Assembly: GCF_000227685.2 (NCBI RefSeq)
Contig: NZ_CP007029.1
Coordinates: 2,268,501-2,332,500 of the forward strand
Direction: 5' to 3'
Length of the DNA: 64,000 bases
From: Thioalkalivibrio paradoxus ARh 1
GTDB taxonomy: Bacteria; Pseudomonadota; Gammaproteobacteria; Ectothiorhodospirales; Ectothiorhodospiraceae
Shown one piece after another: positions 46,229 through 56,107 of the stretch (the stretch's first letter is position 1; each line of letters begins with the position of its first letter). The notes under the pieces were generated by a model. The model ran no database searches and had not been told where the DNA came from. It worked only from the letters and a program-made list of their open reading frames with translations. A program made the translations under genes and the position numbers.

Positions 46229-47254
46229 TCAAAGGTATTCGCGGACCAGCAACTCGGCAATCTGGATGGTATTCAGCGCCGCGCCCTTGCGTACATTGTC
46301 CGACACGACCCACAGGTCGAGACCACGGGGATGCGAGATGTCCTCGCGAATCCGCCCCACGAAAACGCCGTCCCGCCCGCTGCTCTCGGTGACCGCGGTC
46401 GGATAGCCGCCAGGACCGCGGCTATCCAGCACCTCGACGCCCGGCGCCTGCTCAAGCAGAGCACGGGCCGTCTCGGCGCTGATCTTCTCGCGCGTTTCGA
46501 TATGCACGGCCTCGGAGTGCCCGTAGAACACGGGTACGCGCACGGTGGTCGGGTTCACCATGATCGAATCGTCCTCGAAGATCTTGCGCGTTTCCCAGAC
46601 CATCTTCATTTCTTCCTTGGTGTAGCCGTTATCCATGAATGCGTCGATGTGCGGGAGGACATTGAACGCGATCTGCTTCGGATACACGCTGCATTCCACC
46701 GGCTTGCCGTTGAGCAGTGCCGCGGTCTGCTGGGCCAACTCGTCGATGGCGTCCTTGCCGGTGCCGGACACCGCCTGATAAGTGGCGACGTTGATCCGTT
46801 CGATGCCCACAGCGTCGTAAATCGGCTTCAGGGCCACCAGCATCTGGATGGTCGAACAGTTCGGATTGGCGATGATGCCGCGATTCCTGTAGCTCGCGAC
46901 TGCCGCCGGATTCACCTCGGGCACGATCAGCGGAATGTCGTCGTCGTAGCGGAACTGCGAGGTGTTGTCGATCACCACGCAGCCCGCGGCCGCCGCCTTG
47001 GGCGCGTACACCGCAGACACCGATGCCCCCGGAGAGAACAGCCCGATCTGTACCTTCGAGAAGTCGAAGGTGGCCAGATCCTCGACCACGAGTTCGCGGT
47101 TGCCGAACGCAACCGTCTTGCCCGCCGAACGCTCGCTGGCCAGCGCATGGACGGTGCCGACCGGAAACGCACGCTCGGCCAAAATCGCCAGCATCGTCTC
47201 GCCCACCGCACCGGTCGCGCCGACGACTGCTACATCAAACTTCTTTTCACTCAT
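46229..47254 (-). CDS. asd: aspartate-semialdehyde dehydrogenase
   Basis: This 341-residue NADP-dependent enzyme makes aspartate semialdehyde for lysine, methionine, threonine and diaminopimelate synthesis. The cofactor motif is GATGAVGE and the nucleophile Cys133 is in NPNCSTIQ. The catalytic His is further on. It belongs to the branch with the short active-site loop found in Pseudomonas. It is 18 bases downstream of leuB. Confidence 0.96.
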   Translation of the reverse strand: MSEKKFDVAVVGATGAVGETMLAILAERAFPVGTVHALASERSAGKTVAFGNRELVVEDLATFDFSKVQIGLFSPGASVSAVYAPKAAAAGCVVIDNTSQFRYDDDIPLIVPEVNPAAVASYRNRGIIANPNCSTIQMLVALKPIYDAVGIERINVATYQAVSGTGKDAIDELAQQTAALLNGKPVECSVYPKQIAFNVLPHIDAFMDNGYTKEEMKMVWETRKIFEDDSIMVNPTTVRVPVFYGHSEAVHIETREKISAETARALLEQAPGVEVLDSRGPGGYPTAVTESSGRDGVFVGRIREDISHPRGLDLWVVSDNVRKGAALNTIQIAELLVREYL

Positions 47255-47272
47255 GGCATTGCCATCCCAAGT

Positions 47273-48355
47273 TCAACCGTTATCTCCGTTCAGGGCCGCG
47301 ACCAGCGCGTCGCCCATTGCCGCCGTGCCAACCAGTGTACAGCCTTCCGAGACGATGTCTGCGGTCCGCAGCCCCTGGTCCAGCACCCGCCCGACGGCCG
47401 TCTCGATCCGGGCCGCCGCGGCCGCATGGCCAAGACTGTGGCGCAGCATCATCGCCACCGACAGGACGGTTGCGATCGGATTCGCCTGGTCCTGGCCCGC
47501 GATGTCCGGAGCCGAGCCGTGAATCGGCTCGTACAGCCCCGCGCGCTCGGCATTCAGCGACGCCGACGGCAGCATGCCGATGGAACCGGTCAGCATCGCC
47601 GCCTCGTCGGAAAGAATGTCGCCAAAGATGTTGCCGGTGACGATCACATCGAACTGCTTCGGCGCACGCACCAGCTGCATCGCGGCATTGTCGACGTACA
47701 TGTGCGAGAGCTCGACGCTCGGGTAGTCGCGACCGACCCGGATCACCACCTCGCGCCAGAGCTCGGAGACCTCCAGCACGTTGGCCTTGTCCACCGAGCA
47801 CAGCCGGCGTCCCCGCTTCATCGCGGCGTCGAATGCCACGCGGGCAATGCGCTCGATCTCGGATTCGCTGTAGACGGCCGTATTGAATCCCACGCGCTCG
47901 CCGTCGCGTTCCTCGACGCCCCGCGGCTGCCCGAAATAGATGTCCCCGGTCAATTCACGGACGATCAGCAGGTCGAGGCCCGCGACCACTTCCGGACGCA
48001 GCGTCGACGCCGACGCCAATTGCGGATACAGGATCGCAGGCCGCAGGTTCGCGAACAGGTTCAGATCGGAACGGATGCCGAGCAGGCCGCGTTCCGGGCG
48101 CAGAGGGCGATCCAACGCCTCGTACTGCGGGCCGCCGACCGCGCCCAAAAGGATTGCGTCCGCCTCGCGCGCCATCGCGCGCGTCGCCTCGGGATAGGGA
48201 TCTCCCGCGGCGTCGTAGCCGGCTCCACCGATCAGTCCTTCGTCGATCTCGAAATCCAGACCCTCGAGTTCGGCGACCCGATCCAACACCTTCAGGGCCT
48301 CGTTCACGATCTCCGGACCGATCCCGTCGCCCGGCAACACCAGAATTCTCTGCAC
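47273..48355 (-). CDS. leuB: 3-isopropylmalate dehydrogenase
   Basis: This 360-residue enzyme oxidises 3-isopropylmalate in leucine synthesis. GDGIGPE is at the start, [10 protein letters not shown] binds substrate, and the adenine loop [16 protein letters not shown] is near residue 280. The GTG start at 48355 has AGGAG 8 bases upstream. It is separated from leuD by 223 bases that include a tandem repeat. Confidence 0.95.
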   Translation of the reverse strand: MQRILVLPGDGIGPEIVNEALKVLDRVAELEGLDFEIDEGLIGGAGYDAAGDPYPEATRAMAREADAILLGAVGGPQYEALDRPLRPERGLLGIRSDLNLFANLRPAILYPQLASASTLRPEVVAGLDLLIVRELTGDIYFGQPRGVEERDGERVGFNTAVYSESEIERIARVAFDAAMKRGRRLCSVDKANVLEVSELWREVVIRVGRDYPSVELSHMYVDNAAMQLVRAPKQFDVIVTGNIFGDILSDEAAMLTGSIGMLPSASLNAERAGLYEPIHGSAPDIAGQDQANPIATVLSVAMMLRHSLGHAAAAARIETAVGRVLDQGLRTADIVSEGCTLVGTAAMGDALVAALNGDNG

Positions 48356-48378
48356 CCTGCGCGCTCCTAACGTTCCAC

Positions 48379-48408
48379 TGGTTGTATTGCTTGTGGTTGT
48401 ATTGCTTG
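48379..48408. repeat. tandem 15-base direct repeat in the leuB leader
   Basis: TGGTTGTATTGCTTG occurs twice, head to tail and without mismatch, 24 bases upstream of the leuB GTG. It is much less GC-rich than its surroundings and lies between leuD and leuB. Confidence 0.9.
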
Positions 48409-48578
48409 AAAACGATTGCCGATGCATGGCGGCGGGTTTGTGCGTTGCCCCAACCTGCGGGGGCGTGTCGGCGCAGTACGCAGATCAGCCGCGCACGCCC
48501 ACGCGAAGCGACCGGCGAGGCCTGGCACGGCCGTCATTCTACGCGCTTTCCGCATCCGTCCGTCGCGGCGTATGGACC

Positions 48579-49220
48579 TCAGCCGGGCATCAGCCACGGC
48601 GCCTCCTCGCGCCGGCGGGCCTCATACGCGCGAATCTCGTCGGCATGCTGCAGCGTCAACGCAATGTCGTCCAGACCTTCGAGCAGCCGATGGCGACGGT
48701 TCTCGTCGATTTCGAAGTGGAACACCGGCCCGTCCGGGACCCGGACCTGCTGCGTCTGCAGGTCCACCTCGAGCTGCAGCCCGGGTTCGGATTGCACCCG
48801 CCGAAACAGTTCGTCGACCTCCTCTTCACGTAAAACAACGGGAAGCAGGCCATTCTTGAAGCTGTTATTGAAAAAAATGTCCGCGAACGATGGTGCGATG
48901 ACCGCACGGAACCCGAAGTCGGCCAAGGCCCAGACCGCATGTTCCCGCGACGAACCACAGCCGAAATTCTCGCGCGCCAGCAGGATCGATGCGCGATCGA
49001 ACGGAACCCGGTTCAACACGAACTCCGGGTTCGGCCGGCGCTGCGCAGGGTCGGAATCGGGCTCGCCGGGATCCAGGTAGCGCCAGTCATCGAACGCGTT
49101 CGGTCCGAAGCCGGTGCGCTTGATCGACTTCAGATACTGCTTCGGGATGATCGCGTCGGTATCGACATTGGCGCGGTCGAGCGGCGCCGCGATGCCTCGG
49201 TGCACGGTGAATGCCTGCAT
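48579..49220 (-). CDS. leuD: 3-isopropylmalate dehydratase small subunit
   Basis: This 213-residue subunit completes the isomerase active site with LeuC. The family start [29 protein letters not shown] and the segment [15 protein letters not shown] are diagnostic. It begins 3 bases after the leuC stop, so the two are coupled. Confidence 0.96.
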   Translation of the reverse strand: MQAFTVHRGIAAPLDRANVDTDAIIPKQYLKSIKRTGFGPNAFDDWRYLDPGEPDSDPAQRRPNPEFVLNRVPFDRASILLARENFGCGSSREHAVWALADFGFRAVIAPSFADIFFNNSFKNGLLPVVLREEEVDELFRRVQSEPGLQLEVDLQTQQVRVPDGPVFHFEIDENRRHRLLEGLDDIALTLQHADEIRAYEARRREEAPWLMPG

Positions 49221-49223
49221 GGT

Positions 49224-50633
49224 TCAGTCCTCCAGTCGTGCAGGATCGACGAAATGCCCGGCAACCGCGGCCGCGGCCGCCAGCGCCGGGCTGACCAGAT
49301 GCGTGCGCCCCCCCTGCCCCTGCCGGCCCTCGAAATTTCGGTTCGAGGTGGAGGCGCAGCGCTCTCCCGGTTCCAGACGGTCCGCGTTCATCGCCAGGCA
49401 CATCGAACAGCCCGGTTCGCGCCATTCGAAACCCGCGTCCAGGAACACCCGGTCCAGCCCCTCGGCCTCCGCCTGCTGCTTGACCAGCCCCGACCCCGGC
49501 ACCACCATCGCAAGCTGGACACTGTCCGCCTTGCGCCGGCCGCGGACCACCGCCGCCGCCTCGCGCAGATCCTCGATCCGGGAATTGGTGCAGGAACCGA
49601 TGAACACCTTGTCGGGACGGATCCCGTCGATCGGGGTCCCCGGCTCCAGCCCCATGTACCGCAACGCCTTGCGCATGCCCTCGGCACGCACCGGATCCTT
49701 TTCCAGCGCCGGGTCGGGGACGCGTCCGGACACCGGCACGACCATCTCCGGAGACGTGCCCCAGCTGACCTGGGGCTCGATCGTCGCGGCGTCCAACACC
49801 ACCACCCGGTCGAACCGGGCGTCCGGGTCACTGACCAGCTCGCGCCAGGACAAGGCCGCCCGTTCGAACAGCTCGCCCGCAGGGGCCTGCGGGCGACCAC
49901 GCACGTATTCGATGGTCTTTTCGTCGACCGCGACCATCCCGGCGCGGGCGCCGGCCTCGATGGCCATGTTGCACACGGTCATGCGCCCCTCGACCGACAG
50001 GCTGCGGATCGCCGCCCCACCGAACTCGATCGCATAGCCGGTGCCCCCGGCGGTTCCGATCGTTCCGATGATCGCCAGCACCACGTCCTTCGCGGTAACC
50101 CCCGGCCGCAGTTCGCCGTCCACGCGAACCAGCATGCTGCGGGACTTCTTCTGCCACAGGCACTGGGTCGCCAGCACGTGCTCGACCTCGGAGGTCCCGA
50201 TGCCAAAGGCCAGCGCTCCCAGCGCACCATGGGTGGAGGTATGGGAATCGCCGCAGACCACGGTCATCCCCGGCAGCGTCGCGCCCTGTTCCGGCCCGAT
50301 CACGTGCACGATTCCCTGGCGCAGATCGCGCATCGGGAAAAACTTCAACCCGAACTCGCCGACGTTGCGTTCCAGCGTCTCGACCTGCGTCCGGGAAACC
50401 GGATCGGCGATGCCGGCCTCCCGGTGCTCGGTCGGGACGTTGTGATCCGGCACGGCCAGCACCGAATCCGAACGCCAGGGCTTGCGCCCGGCCAGCCGGA
50501 GACCCTCGAAGGCCTGCGGCGACGTGACCTCGTGCACCAGATGGCGGTCGATGTACAGCAGCGCGGTGCCGTCCTCTTCCTCATGGACGACATGCGCCTG
50601 CCACAGTTTGTCGTACAGCGTCTGACCGGACAT
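49224..50633 (-). CDS. leuC: 3-isopropylmalate dehydratase large subunit
   Basis: This 469-residue aconitase-type subunit binds a [4Fe-4S] cluster through Cys in GSCTNSR and [19 protein letters not shown] and [11 protein letters not shown] are further marks. A GGAGGA ribosome site lies just upstream of the ATG. With LeuD it converts 2- to 3-isopropylmalate. It is 168 bases downstream of leuA. Confidence 0.96.
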   Translation of the reverse strand: MSGQTLYDKLWQAHVVHEEEDGTALLYIDRHLVHEVTSPQAFEGLRLAGRKPWRSDSVLAVPDHNVPTEHREAGIADPVSRTQVETLERNVGEFGLKFFPMRDLRQGIVHVIGPEQGATLPGMTVVCGDSHTSTHGALGALAFGIGTSEVEHVLATQCLWQKKSRSMLVRVDGELRPGVTAKDVVLAIIGTIGTAGGTGYAIEFGGAAIRSLSVEGRMTVCNMAIEAGARAGMVAVDEKTIEYVRGRPQAPAGELFERAALSWRELVSDPDARFDRVVVLDAATIEPQVSWGTSPEMVVPVSGRVPDPALEKDPVRAEGMRKALRYMGLEPGTPIDGIRPDKVFIGSCTNSRIEDLREAAAVVRGRRKADSVQLAMVVPGSGLVKQQAEAEGLDRVFLDAGFEWREPGCSMCLAMNADRLEPGERCASTSNRNFEGRQGQGGRTHLVSPALAAAAAVAGHFVDPARLED

Positions 50634-50801
50634 GCTTCCTCCAGCGAGCATGAAACGATGAATGATACCGCGCGCCGCAACGGTTGCGCCGCCGCGCAGC
50701 CCCGCAAGCCCTTCCCGCGCTCGGCGGGAGACGGCTTGGGGAGCGAGACGGGGCCCGCGATCCGTTGCCGAATCGGCGGTCGCGGGCGGACCTGACGGCT
50801 G

Positions 50802-52502
50802 TCAGGTCGCGACGGCGAGCTTCGGCTCCGTTGCGGCGGCCTCGACCCCCGCACGCGACAGCGCGGTCAGCACCGCCTGCACCGCGGCTCCGGCACTGTC
50901 CTCCGCGATTGCCGCACCGGTCGCACGCGTCCCGTCGACGCTCAGCGCAACCGCGGCCAGCGCCCGCGCACCGGTGCTGTGCTCCAGCGCGTGTTCGTCG
51001 AACTCGACCACCTCGACCGCCACACCGTACCGCCGCTCCAGCGCCGATACCAGCGCCGAAACGACGCCATCGCCGCGCGCGGTCAGGCGTTGCACCACGC
51101 CGTCGACCGCCAGTTGCACGTCGATCTCGACCTGCGCACCTTGGCGGTTCAGCCGGTACCCGCTCAAACGCCAGGCTTCCGGGGTGGCCAGGTACAGCCG
51201 GTCGAACAGCGAGTGCACCGTGCGCGAGTTCACCTCGGCCCCGCTCGCCTCCGCCGCCGCCTGCACCGCGCGCGCGAACTCCACCGCCAGCCAGCGCGGC
51301 AAGGTGATGCCGTGATCGCGCTCCAGCACGTGGGTCACACCGCCCTTGCCGGACTGACTGTTGATCCGCACCACCGCTTCGTAATGCCGGCCCAGATCGC
51401 GCGGGTCGATCGGCAGGTACGGCACCTGCCAGGGACCACCGCGACGCTGCTGGTGGACCATGCCCTTGCGGATCGCATCCTGGTGACTGCCCGAGAACGC
51501 GGTGTAGACGAGTTCCCCGGCCCAGGGATGCCGCGGGTGCACGGGCAACCCGGTGCACTCGCGGTACACCGCCTCGATCCGTTCCATCTCCGACAAGTCG
51601 ATTTTCGGATCAATGCCTTGCGAGTACAAGTTCATAGCGACTGTGATCAGGTCCATGTTCCCGGTACGCTCGCCGTTGCCGAACAATGTCCCTTCCAGCC
51701 GGTCCGCCCCCGCCAGCAGCCCCAGCTCGGCCGCCGCGACCCCGGTGCCGCGGTCGTTGTGCGTATGCAGCGACAGCACGAAGTGCTCGCGCATCGCGAC
51801 GCGATCGCAGAACCACTCGACCTGGTCGGCGAACACGTTGGGCGTGGTGATCTCGACCGTCGCCGGCAGGTTGATGATCACCTGCTGGCCCTGATCGGGC
51901 CGCCAGATCGCGTTCACCGCGTCGACCACTTCGACCGCGTAGTCGGGCTCGGTGGCCGAGTAGCTCTCGGGCGAGTACTGGAAGGTCCAGTCGGTGCCGG
52001 GATACTCGGCCGCGATATCGCGCACCCAGCGCGCGCCGTTCTCCGCGATCCGGCGCACGCCGTCGCGGTCCAGCCCGAACACCTGCTCGCGCTGCGCCGG
52101 GTTGGTCGAGTTGTACACATGCACGATCGCACGCGGCACGCCCGCCAGGGCCTCGAAGGTGCGCCGGATCAGGTCCTCGCGCGCCTGCGTCAGCACCTGG
52201 ATCGTCACATGATCGGGAATCCGGCCTTCCTCGATCAGGCGCCGGGTGAAGTCGAAATCCGGCTGCGACGCCGACGGGAAACCCACCTCGATCTCGGTCA
52301 CACCGATCCCGACCAGCAAATCGAAGAATTGCAGCTTCTGCTCGACCGACATCGGGCGCTCGAGCGCCTGGTTGCCGTCGCGCAGGTCGACGCTGGCGAA
52401 TACCGGAGCGCGCTCGATGCGCCGGTCCGGCCAGCGCCGGTCGGGCTTCGCGATCACCGGTGCGGGGGCATACTTGCGATGGTCGAATCTCGGATGGTTC
52501 AT
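50802..52502 (-). CDS. leuA: 2-isopropylmalate synthase (long actinobacterial/fungal type)
   Basis: This 566-residue enzyme condenses acetyl-CoA and 2-ketoisovalerate, the first committed step to leucine. The start RKYAPAPVIAKPDRRWPDRRIERAPVF and the motif LRDGNQALERPM place it in the longer branch known from Corynebacterium and yeast rather than the E. coli type. The metal site HTHNDRGTG and the C-terminal leucine-binding allosteric domain (about 435-566) are present. GAGGAG lies 6 bases before the ATG. It is divergent from an Lrp/AsnC regulator. Confidence 0.94.
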   Translation of the reverse strand: MNHPRFDHRKYAPAPVIAKPDRRWPDRRIERAPVFASVDLRDGNQALERPMSVEQKLQFFDLLVGIGVTEIEVGFPSASQPDFDFTRRLIEEGRIPDHVTIQVLTQAREDLIRRTFEALAGVPRAIVHVYNSTNPAQREQVFGLDRDGVRRIAENGARWVRDIAAEYPGTDWTFQYSPESYSATEPDYAVEVVDAVNAIWRPDQGQQVIINLPATVEITTPNVFADQVEWFCDRVAMREHFVLSLHTHNDRGTGVAAAELGLLAGADRLEGTLFGNGERTGNMDLITVAMNLYSQGIDPKIDLSEMERIEAVYRECTGLPVHPRHPWAGELVYTAFSGSHQDAIRKGMVHQQRRGGPWQVPYLPIDPRDLGRHYEAVVRINSQSGKGGVTHVLERDHGITLPRWLAVEFARAVQAAAEASGAEVNSRTVHSLFDRLYLATPEAWRLSGYRLNRQGAQVEIDVQLAVDGVVQRLTARGDGVVSALVSALERRYGVAVEVVEFDEHALEHSTGARALAAVALSVDGTRATGAAIAEDSAGAAVQAVLTALSRAGVEAAATEPKLAVAT

Positions 52503-52685
52503 TTCGGCTCCTCGTCGAACTGTCAGCGGCTGCGGCACGCTCCGGGGGCTGGCAAGCGCCCACAGCGGTGGAATGCCATCGAGCACCATGATATTCGAAT
52601 GGACGCGCAATGAATCGCCTATTTGAACCCGATTCTCCGCTTTTGGGCCATACTATTTCTCATATGTGCCTAGATGTGACATTTC

Positions 52686-53192
52686 ATGCCCACAGAGAAC
52701 CAGAACACCCGACTCCATCCCCTCGACCGCACCGACCGCCGTATCCTCGAGGTGCTGCAGCACGACGCCGGGCTATCCAACCAGGATCTCGCCGAGAAGG
52801 TCGGCCTCAGCCCTTCCCCCTGCCTGCGGCGGGTTCGGGCGCTGGAGCAGGCCGGGATCATCATCGGCCGGGTGGCGCTGCTGGATCGCAAGCGCCTCGG
52901 GCTCGAGCTCACCGCACTGATCCAGATCGGCATGGACCGCCACACCCCCGAGCGTTTCGCGACCTTCGAGGACGCGGTCTCCAGCTACCCAGAAGTGCAG
53001 CACTGCTACCTGATCACGGGCCAGGCCGCCGACTACCTGTTGCAGGTGGTCGTTCCCGACATGGATGCCTACCAGGATTTCCTATTGCGCCGGATCACCC
53101 GGCTCGAGGGAGTCAGCAGCGTGCACACGAGCTTCGTGCTCCGGCGCGTGATCGACCGCACCGCCCTGCCCCTCGGCTACCTCCCGAAATGA
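52686..53192 (+). CDS. Lrp/AsnC family transcription regulator
   Basis: This 168-residue regulator has an N-terminal HTH (DRTDRRILEVLQHDAGLSNQDLAEKVGLSPSPCLRRV) and a C-terminal ligand-binding RAM domain with VQHCYLITGQAADYLLQV. It is transcribed away from leuA across a 183-base region, so it is a natural candidate to sense leucine and control leuA. The effector cannot be told from sequence. Confidence 0.9.
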   Translation: MPTENQNTRLHPLDRTDRRILEVLQHDAGLSNQDLAEKVGLSPSPCLRRVRALEQAGIIIGRVALLDRKRLGLELTALIQIGMDRHTPERFATFEDAVSSYPEVQHCYLITGQAADYLLQVVVPDMDAYQDFLLRRITRLEGVSSVHTSFVLRRVIDRTALPLGYLPK

Positions 53193-53211
53193 GGCCGGAG
53201 CACGGGCACCA

Positions 53212-53242
53212 GACCCCGTGCGCCGGTCCGGCCCACGGGGTC
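53212..53242. terminator. hairpin between convergent genes
   Basis: GACCCCGTG and CACGGGGTC form a 9-base stem enclosing an inner GCCGG/CCGGC pairing. It lies 20 bases past the Lrp gene and about 85 bases past the peroxiredoxin end; no T-run follows. Confidence 0.55.
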
Positions 53243-53327
53243 GACTTGCATCAAAGGTAGCCAGAGCGGCGGGGCGAAAACGCCTCCACCGCGCTGGCGA
53301 GAAACCCGGCGATGGCCGGGGATCAGG

Positions 53328-53933
53328 TCACTCCATTGAGGGCTTCCACACCTGCCAGACCCTGCCGACCAGGTCGGGGCCGGGCTTGAGGGTGGGTTTG
53401 CCGGGCTCCCAGCCCGCGGGCATCGCTTCCTTACCGCCCGATGCCCTTACGGCCTGATACGCCTGAACCTGGCGCACCGTTTCCGCGAGCTTGCGGCCGA
53501 CGGGAGGCGTCAGCACCTCCATCGCCTGGATCACGCCGTCGGGATCGATGATGAAGCGACCCCGCAGTTCGATGCCCTGGGTCTCGTCCCACACGCCGTA
53601 GGCGCGTCCGACATGCCCTGCCTGGTCCGAGGCCATGTGGAAAGGTATGCCGCCTTCCACCATCTTGCTCAGTTCGACCTCGTTCCAGATCTTGTGGACG
53701 AAGTGGCTGTCCACGCTGACCGCAATGACTTCCACACCCAGTTCCTGCAATGTCTGATATTGTGCGGCGACCGCCGACACCTCAGTGGCTCAGACAAACG
53801 TGAAATCGCCGGGGTAGAAGCAAAGCAGAACCCACTTGCCGGAGAAATCGGACAGCTTCGCATTGGTGAAGCTTCCGCGGTAAAACGCCGGCGCGGTGAA
53901 ATCGGGGGCTTTCTCGCCCACGCGGACACTCAT
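53328..53933 (-). CDS. selenocysteine peroxiredoxin (UGA decoded at the peroxidatic position)
   Basis: Read through one in-frame TGA (53790-53792), this is a 201-residue AhpC/Prx1-type peroxiredoxin that reduces hydroperoxides. The N-terminal half is DFTAPAF...[14 protein letters not shown] and the C-terminal half [28 protein letters not shown], continuing to [11 protein letters not shown]. The TGA replaces the peroxidatic Cys of the family PxxxTxxC site (PGDFTFV-U48-ATE). A SECIS-like hairpin follows at the proper distance. Both sides keep full coding quality, and AAAGGAGGA precedes the ATG. The resolving Cys expected before PAGW is Met (KEAMPAGW), so this is a one-Sec enzyme. The usual Pro after the active residue is Ala. 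A plain nonsense mutation is the alternative, made unlikely by the hairpin. Confidence 0.88.
53754..53785 (-). promoter_or_regulatory. bacterial SECIS element in the peroxiredoxin mRNA
   Basis: Starting 10 bases after the UGA, GUG-U-CGGC-GGUC-GCCG-CAC forms a 7-base-pair stem with one bulged U and a GGUC apex. A lower stem CUGA/UCAG (5-8 and 33-36 bases after the UGA) extends it. A bulged U and a GGUC loop are the features SelB recognises in the E. coli fdhF element. There the GGUC lies 19-22 bases after the UGA; here it lies 18-21. Confidence 0.85.
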
Positions 53934-54229
53934 TCTGACATCCTCCTTTGGTGTACTGGATTCGGTGGGTGGGGGGCGTTCCGATGCCGGGGCTTCATCC
54001 ACGGCGCCGGACACCCGTGCACACCCTACGGGTTGCTCTTCCATACTGCCTCCCAGACGGATTGGTCCTGACAGCAGAGGCATACCCGACCGTGCAGATG
54101 AGTGCCTGCCAAAACCGGATACCGCCCGCCCGACATGTGCCGGCCCGGACCCGAGAGCGGGAAGCGCACTCGGCCTCAAGGCGAGTATGGTCGGCGGGGC
54201 GCGGGGCTGCAACCAACCGGAGAGGTGCG

Positions 54230-56017
54230 TTACGCGCGGTCGACGTGGGTCTGCAGCCAGAACTCGAGCAGCGCCAGATGCCAGAGTTTGGAGCCCTGGA
54301 TGCGCGTGAAGTACTGGTCGGGCGCGTCGAGCAGGCGCTGCACGTATTCGGGCCGGTAGATGCCGCGTTCGCGCGCCGCCTGCGACCCCAGGATATCGCG
54401 CATGAACTCCAGGAAATCGCCGCGCACGTACTTCAGCGCGGGCACCGGGAAATAGCCCTTCGGTCGGTCGAGCACCGCGTCCGGCAGCCGCCCGCGGGCA
54501 ATCTGCTTCAGCACCTTCTTGCCGCCGTCGCCGAGCTTCAGGTGCGGCGGCATCGCCGCCGCGGTCTCGACCAGCTCGTGGTCCAGGAACGGCACCCGGG
54601 CCTCGAGCCCGAAGGCCATCGTCATGTTGTCGACCCGCTTCACCGGGTCGTCGACGATCAGCGTGGTCACGTCGAGCGCAAGCACCGCGTCGATGAAGCT
54701 GTCGGCCCGGTCGGTCTCGAGCATCGCCAACTCCGCCCGCAGCCACTCGCCGGCCAGATCGTTCGGCGGCGGCGCGGCGAGCAGCTCGCGCATCTCCGGG
54801 TCGTCGCGGTCGAAATAGTGCTTGCGGAAGCGCTCGGCCCAGTCGCCGGAGCGTTCCTCAGCCATCTTCGGGTACCAGAAATAGCCGCCGAACACCTCGT
54901 CGGCGCCCTGCCCCGACTGCACGACCTTCACATGCTGCGAGACCTGCTCGGCGAGCAGGTAGAACGCGACCGCGTCCTGCCCGAACATCGGCTCGGCCAT
55001 CGCCGCAACCGCCTCGGGCAGGCGGCGGAGCACTTCGCTGTTCGGAATCAGTGTGCGCTGGTGGTCGGTCGCGTAGCGCTCGGCGACCGGGTCCGAAAAC
55101 TCGAACTCCGAGCCCTTTTCCTCCGGCTGGTCCTCGAACCCCACGGTGAAGGTGCGCAGGTCCTGCGCGCCCTCCTCGACCGCGAGCGCGACCAGCAGGC
55201 TCGAGTCCAGCCCGCCGGAAAGCAGCACGCCGACCGGCACGTCGGCCACTTCCAGCCGCCGCCGGACCGCCCGACGCAGCCCGGCCTCGATGCGCTCGCG
55301 CCATTCGTCGTCGTCGATCGCCTGTTCCGGACGCCGCGCACAGAGCTGCCAGTAGCGTTCCAGGTGTTCGTGGCCGTCGGCCTCGATCAGCAGGTAATGG
55401 CCCGGCTGCAGCTTGCGGATCCCGCGCAGCACGGTGCGTGGCGCCGGCACCACCGCGTGCAACGAGAACAGCAGATGCAATGCCTCGGGATCCAGCGCGG
55501 GATCGACACCGCCGCTGTCCAGCAGGGCCTGCGTGTTCGACGCGAACCGGATCCCGTGCCCCGAACGCGCCAGGTACAACGGCTTGATGCCCATGCGGTC
55601 CCGGGCAAGCAGGATCTTCTGGGTCCTGGAGTCGAACAGCGCGAACGCGAACATGCCGTGCAGCCGGGCCACGACCCCCTCGCCCCACTCGGCATAGCCC
55701 TTGAGGATGACCTCGGTGTCGCCGCTGGAGAAAAAGCGGTGCCCGCGCCGCTCGAGCTCCGCGCGCAGAGTCCGGAAATTGTAGATCGCGCCGTTGAACA
55801 CCAGCGCCAGCCCGGTTTCCGGATCGAACATCGGCTGGTGCGCGCGTTGCGACAGATCGAGGATCGACAGCCTCCGGTGCCCCAGCGCCGCCCGGCCGGA
55901 AGCCCAGACGCCATCCGCGTCAGGTCCGCGCCGCGCCAACGCGGGCAGCATCCGCGCCACCGCATCGACGTCCGCACGCCGGTCACCCCAGACGAATTCC
56001 CCCGCAATTCCGCACAT
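54230..56017 (-). CDS. N-acetylglutaminylglutamine amidotransferase (asparagine synthase family)
   Basis: This 595-residue enzyme has an N-terminal class II glutaminase domain (Cys2 in [24 protein letters not shown]) and a synthetase domain with the pyrophosphate loop [10 protein letters not shown]. The segments [22 protein letters not shown] and [17 protein letters not shown] are typical of the amidotransferase that makes the osmoprotectant N-acetylglutaminylglutamine amide. In other genomes it sits with a fused acetyltransferase/ATP-grasp synthetase and an M42 peptidase; neither is near here. It lies between a LysR gene and the selenoperoxiredoxin gene on the same strand. A general asparagine synthase is the alternative. 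Confidence 0.82.
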   Translation of the reverse strand: MCGIAGEFVWGDRRADVDAVARMLPALARRGPDADGVWASGRAALGHRRLSILDLSQRAHQPMFDPETGLALVFNGAIYNFRTLRAELERRGHRFFSSGDTEVILKGYAEWGEGVVARLHGMFAFALFDSRTQKILLARDRMGIKPLYLARSGHGIRFASNTQALLDSGGVDPALDPEALHLLFSLHAVVPAPRTVLRGIRKLQPGHYLLIEADGHEHLERYWQLCARRPEQAIDDDEWRERIEAGLRRAVRRRLEVADVPVGVLLSGGLDSSLLVALAVEEGAQDLRTFTVGFEDQPEEKGSEFEFSDPVAERYATDHQRTLIPNSEVLRRLPEAVAAMAEPMFGQDAVAFYLLAEQVSQHVKVVQSGQGADEVFGGYFWYPKMAEERSGDWAERFRKHYFDRDDPEMRELLAAPPPNDLAGEWLRAELAMLETDRADSFIDAVLALDVTTLIVDDPVKRVDNMTMAFGLEARVPFLDHELVETAAAMPPHLKLGDGGKKVLKQIARGRLPDAVLDRPKGYFPVPALKYVRGDFLEFMRDILGSQAARERGIYRPEYVQRLLDAPDQYFTRIQGSKLWHLALLEFWLQTHVDRA

Positions 56018-56107
56018 GACCCGCTCCGCTGCCGTTTCCCAGAGTGTACCGAACTCGCAACGGCAGGGCTGTCCCGCCCGGCGGGACCGCCCGAGCGCAT
56101 CGGGGGA

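Noticed and set aside
45962-48370. Plus-strand 802-codon frame across fimV, asd and leuB
   Set aside because: It is an antisense shadow with His/Arg-rich composition covering several real genes; no motif is present.
53328-53780. Separate short peroxiredoxin gene starting at GTG 53780
   Set aside because: It would lack the active-site half of the fold. It is continuous in frame with the upstream half through the UGA, and the SECIS-like hairpin explains the split.
53790-54746. Long minus-strand frame joining the peroxiredoxin N-terminus to about 270 upstream residues
   Set aside because: The upstream part runs against the amidotransferase gene in another frame and through a non-coding gap. 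A strong AAAGGAGGA ribosome site marks the ATG at 53933 as the true start.
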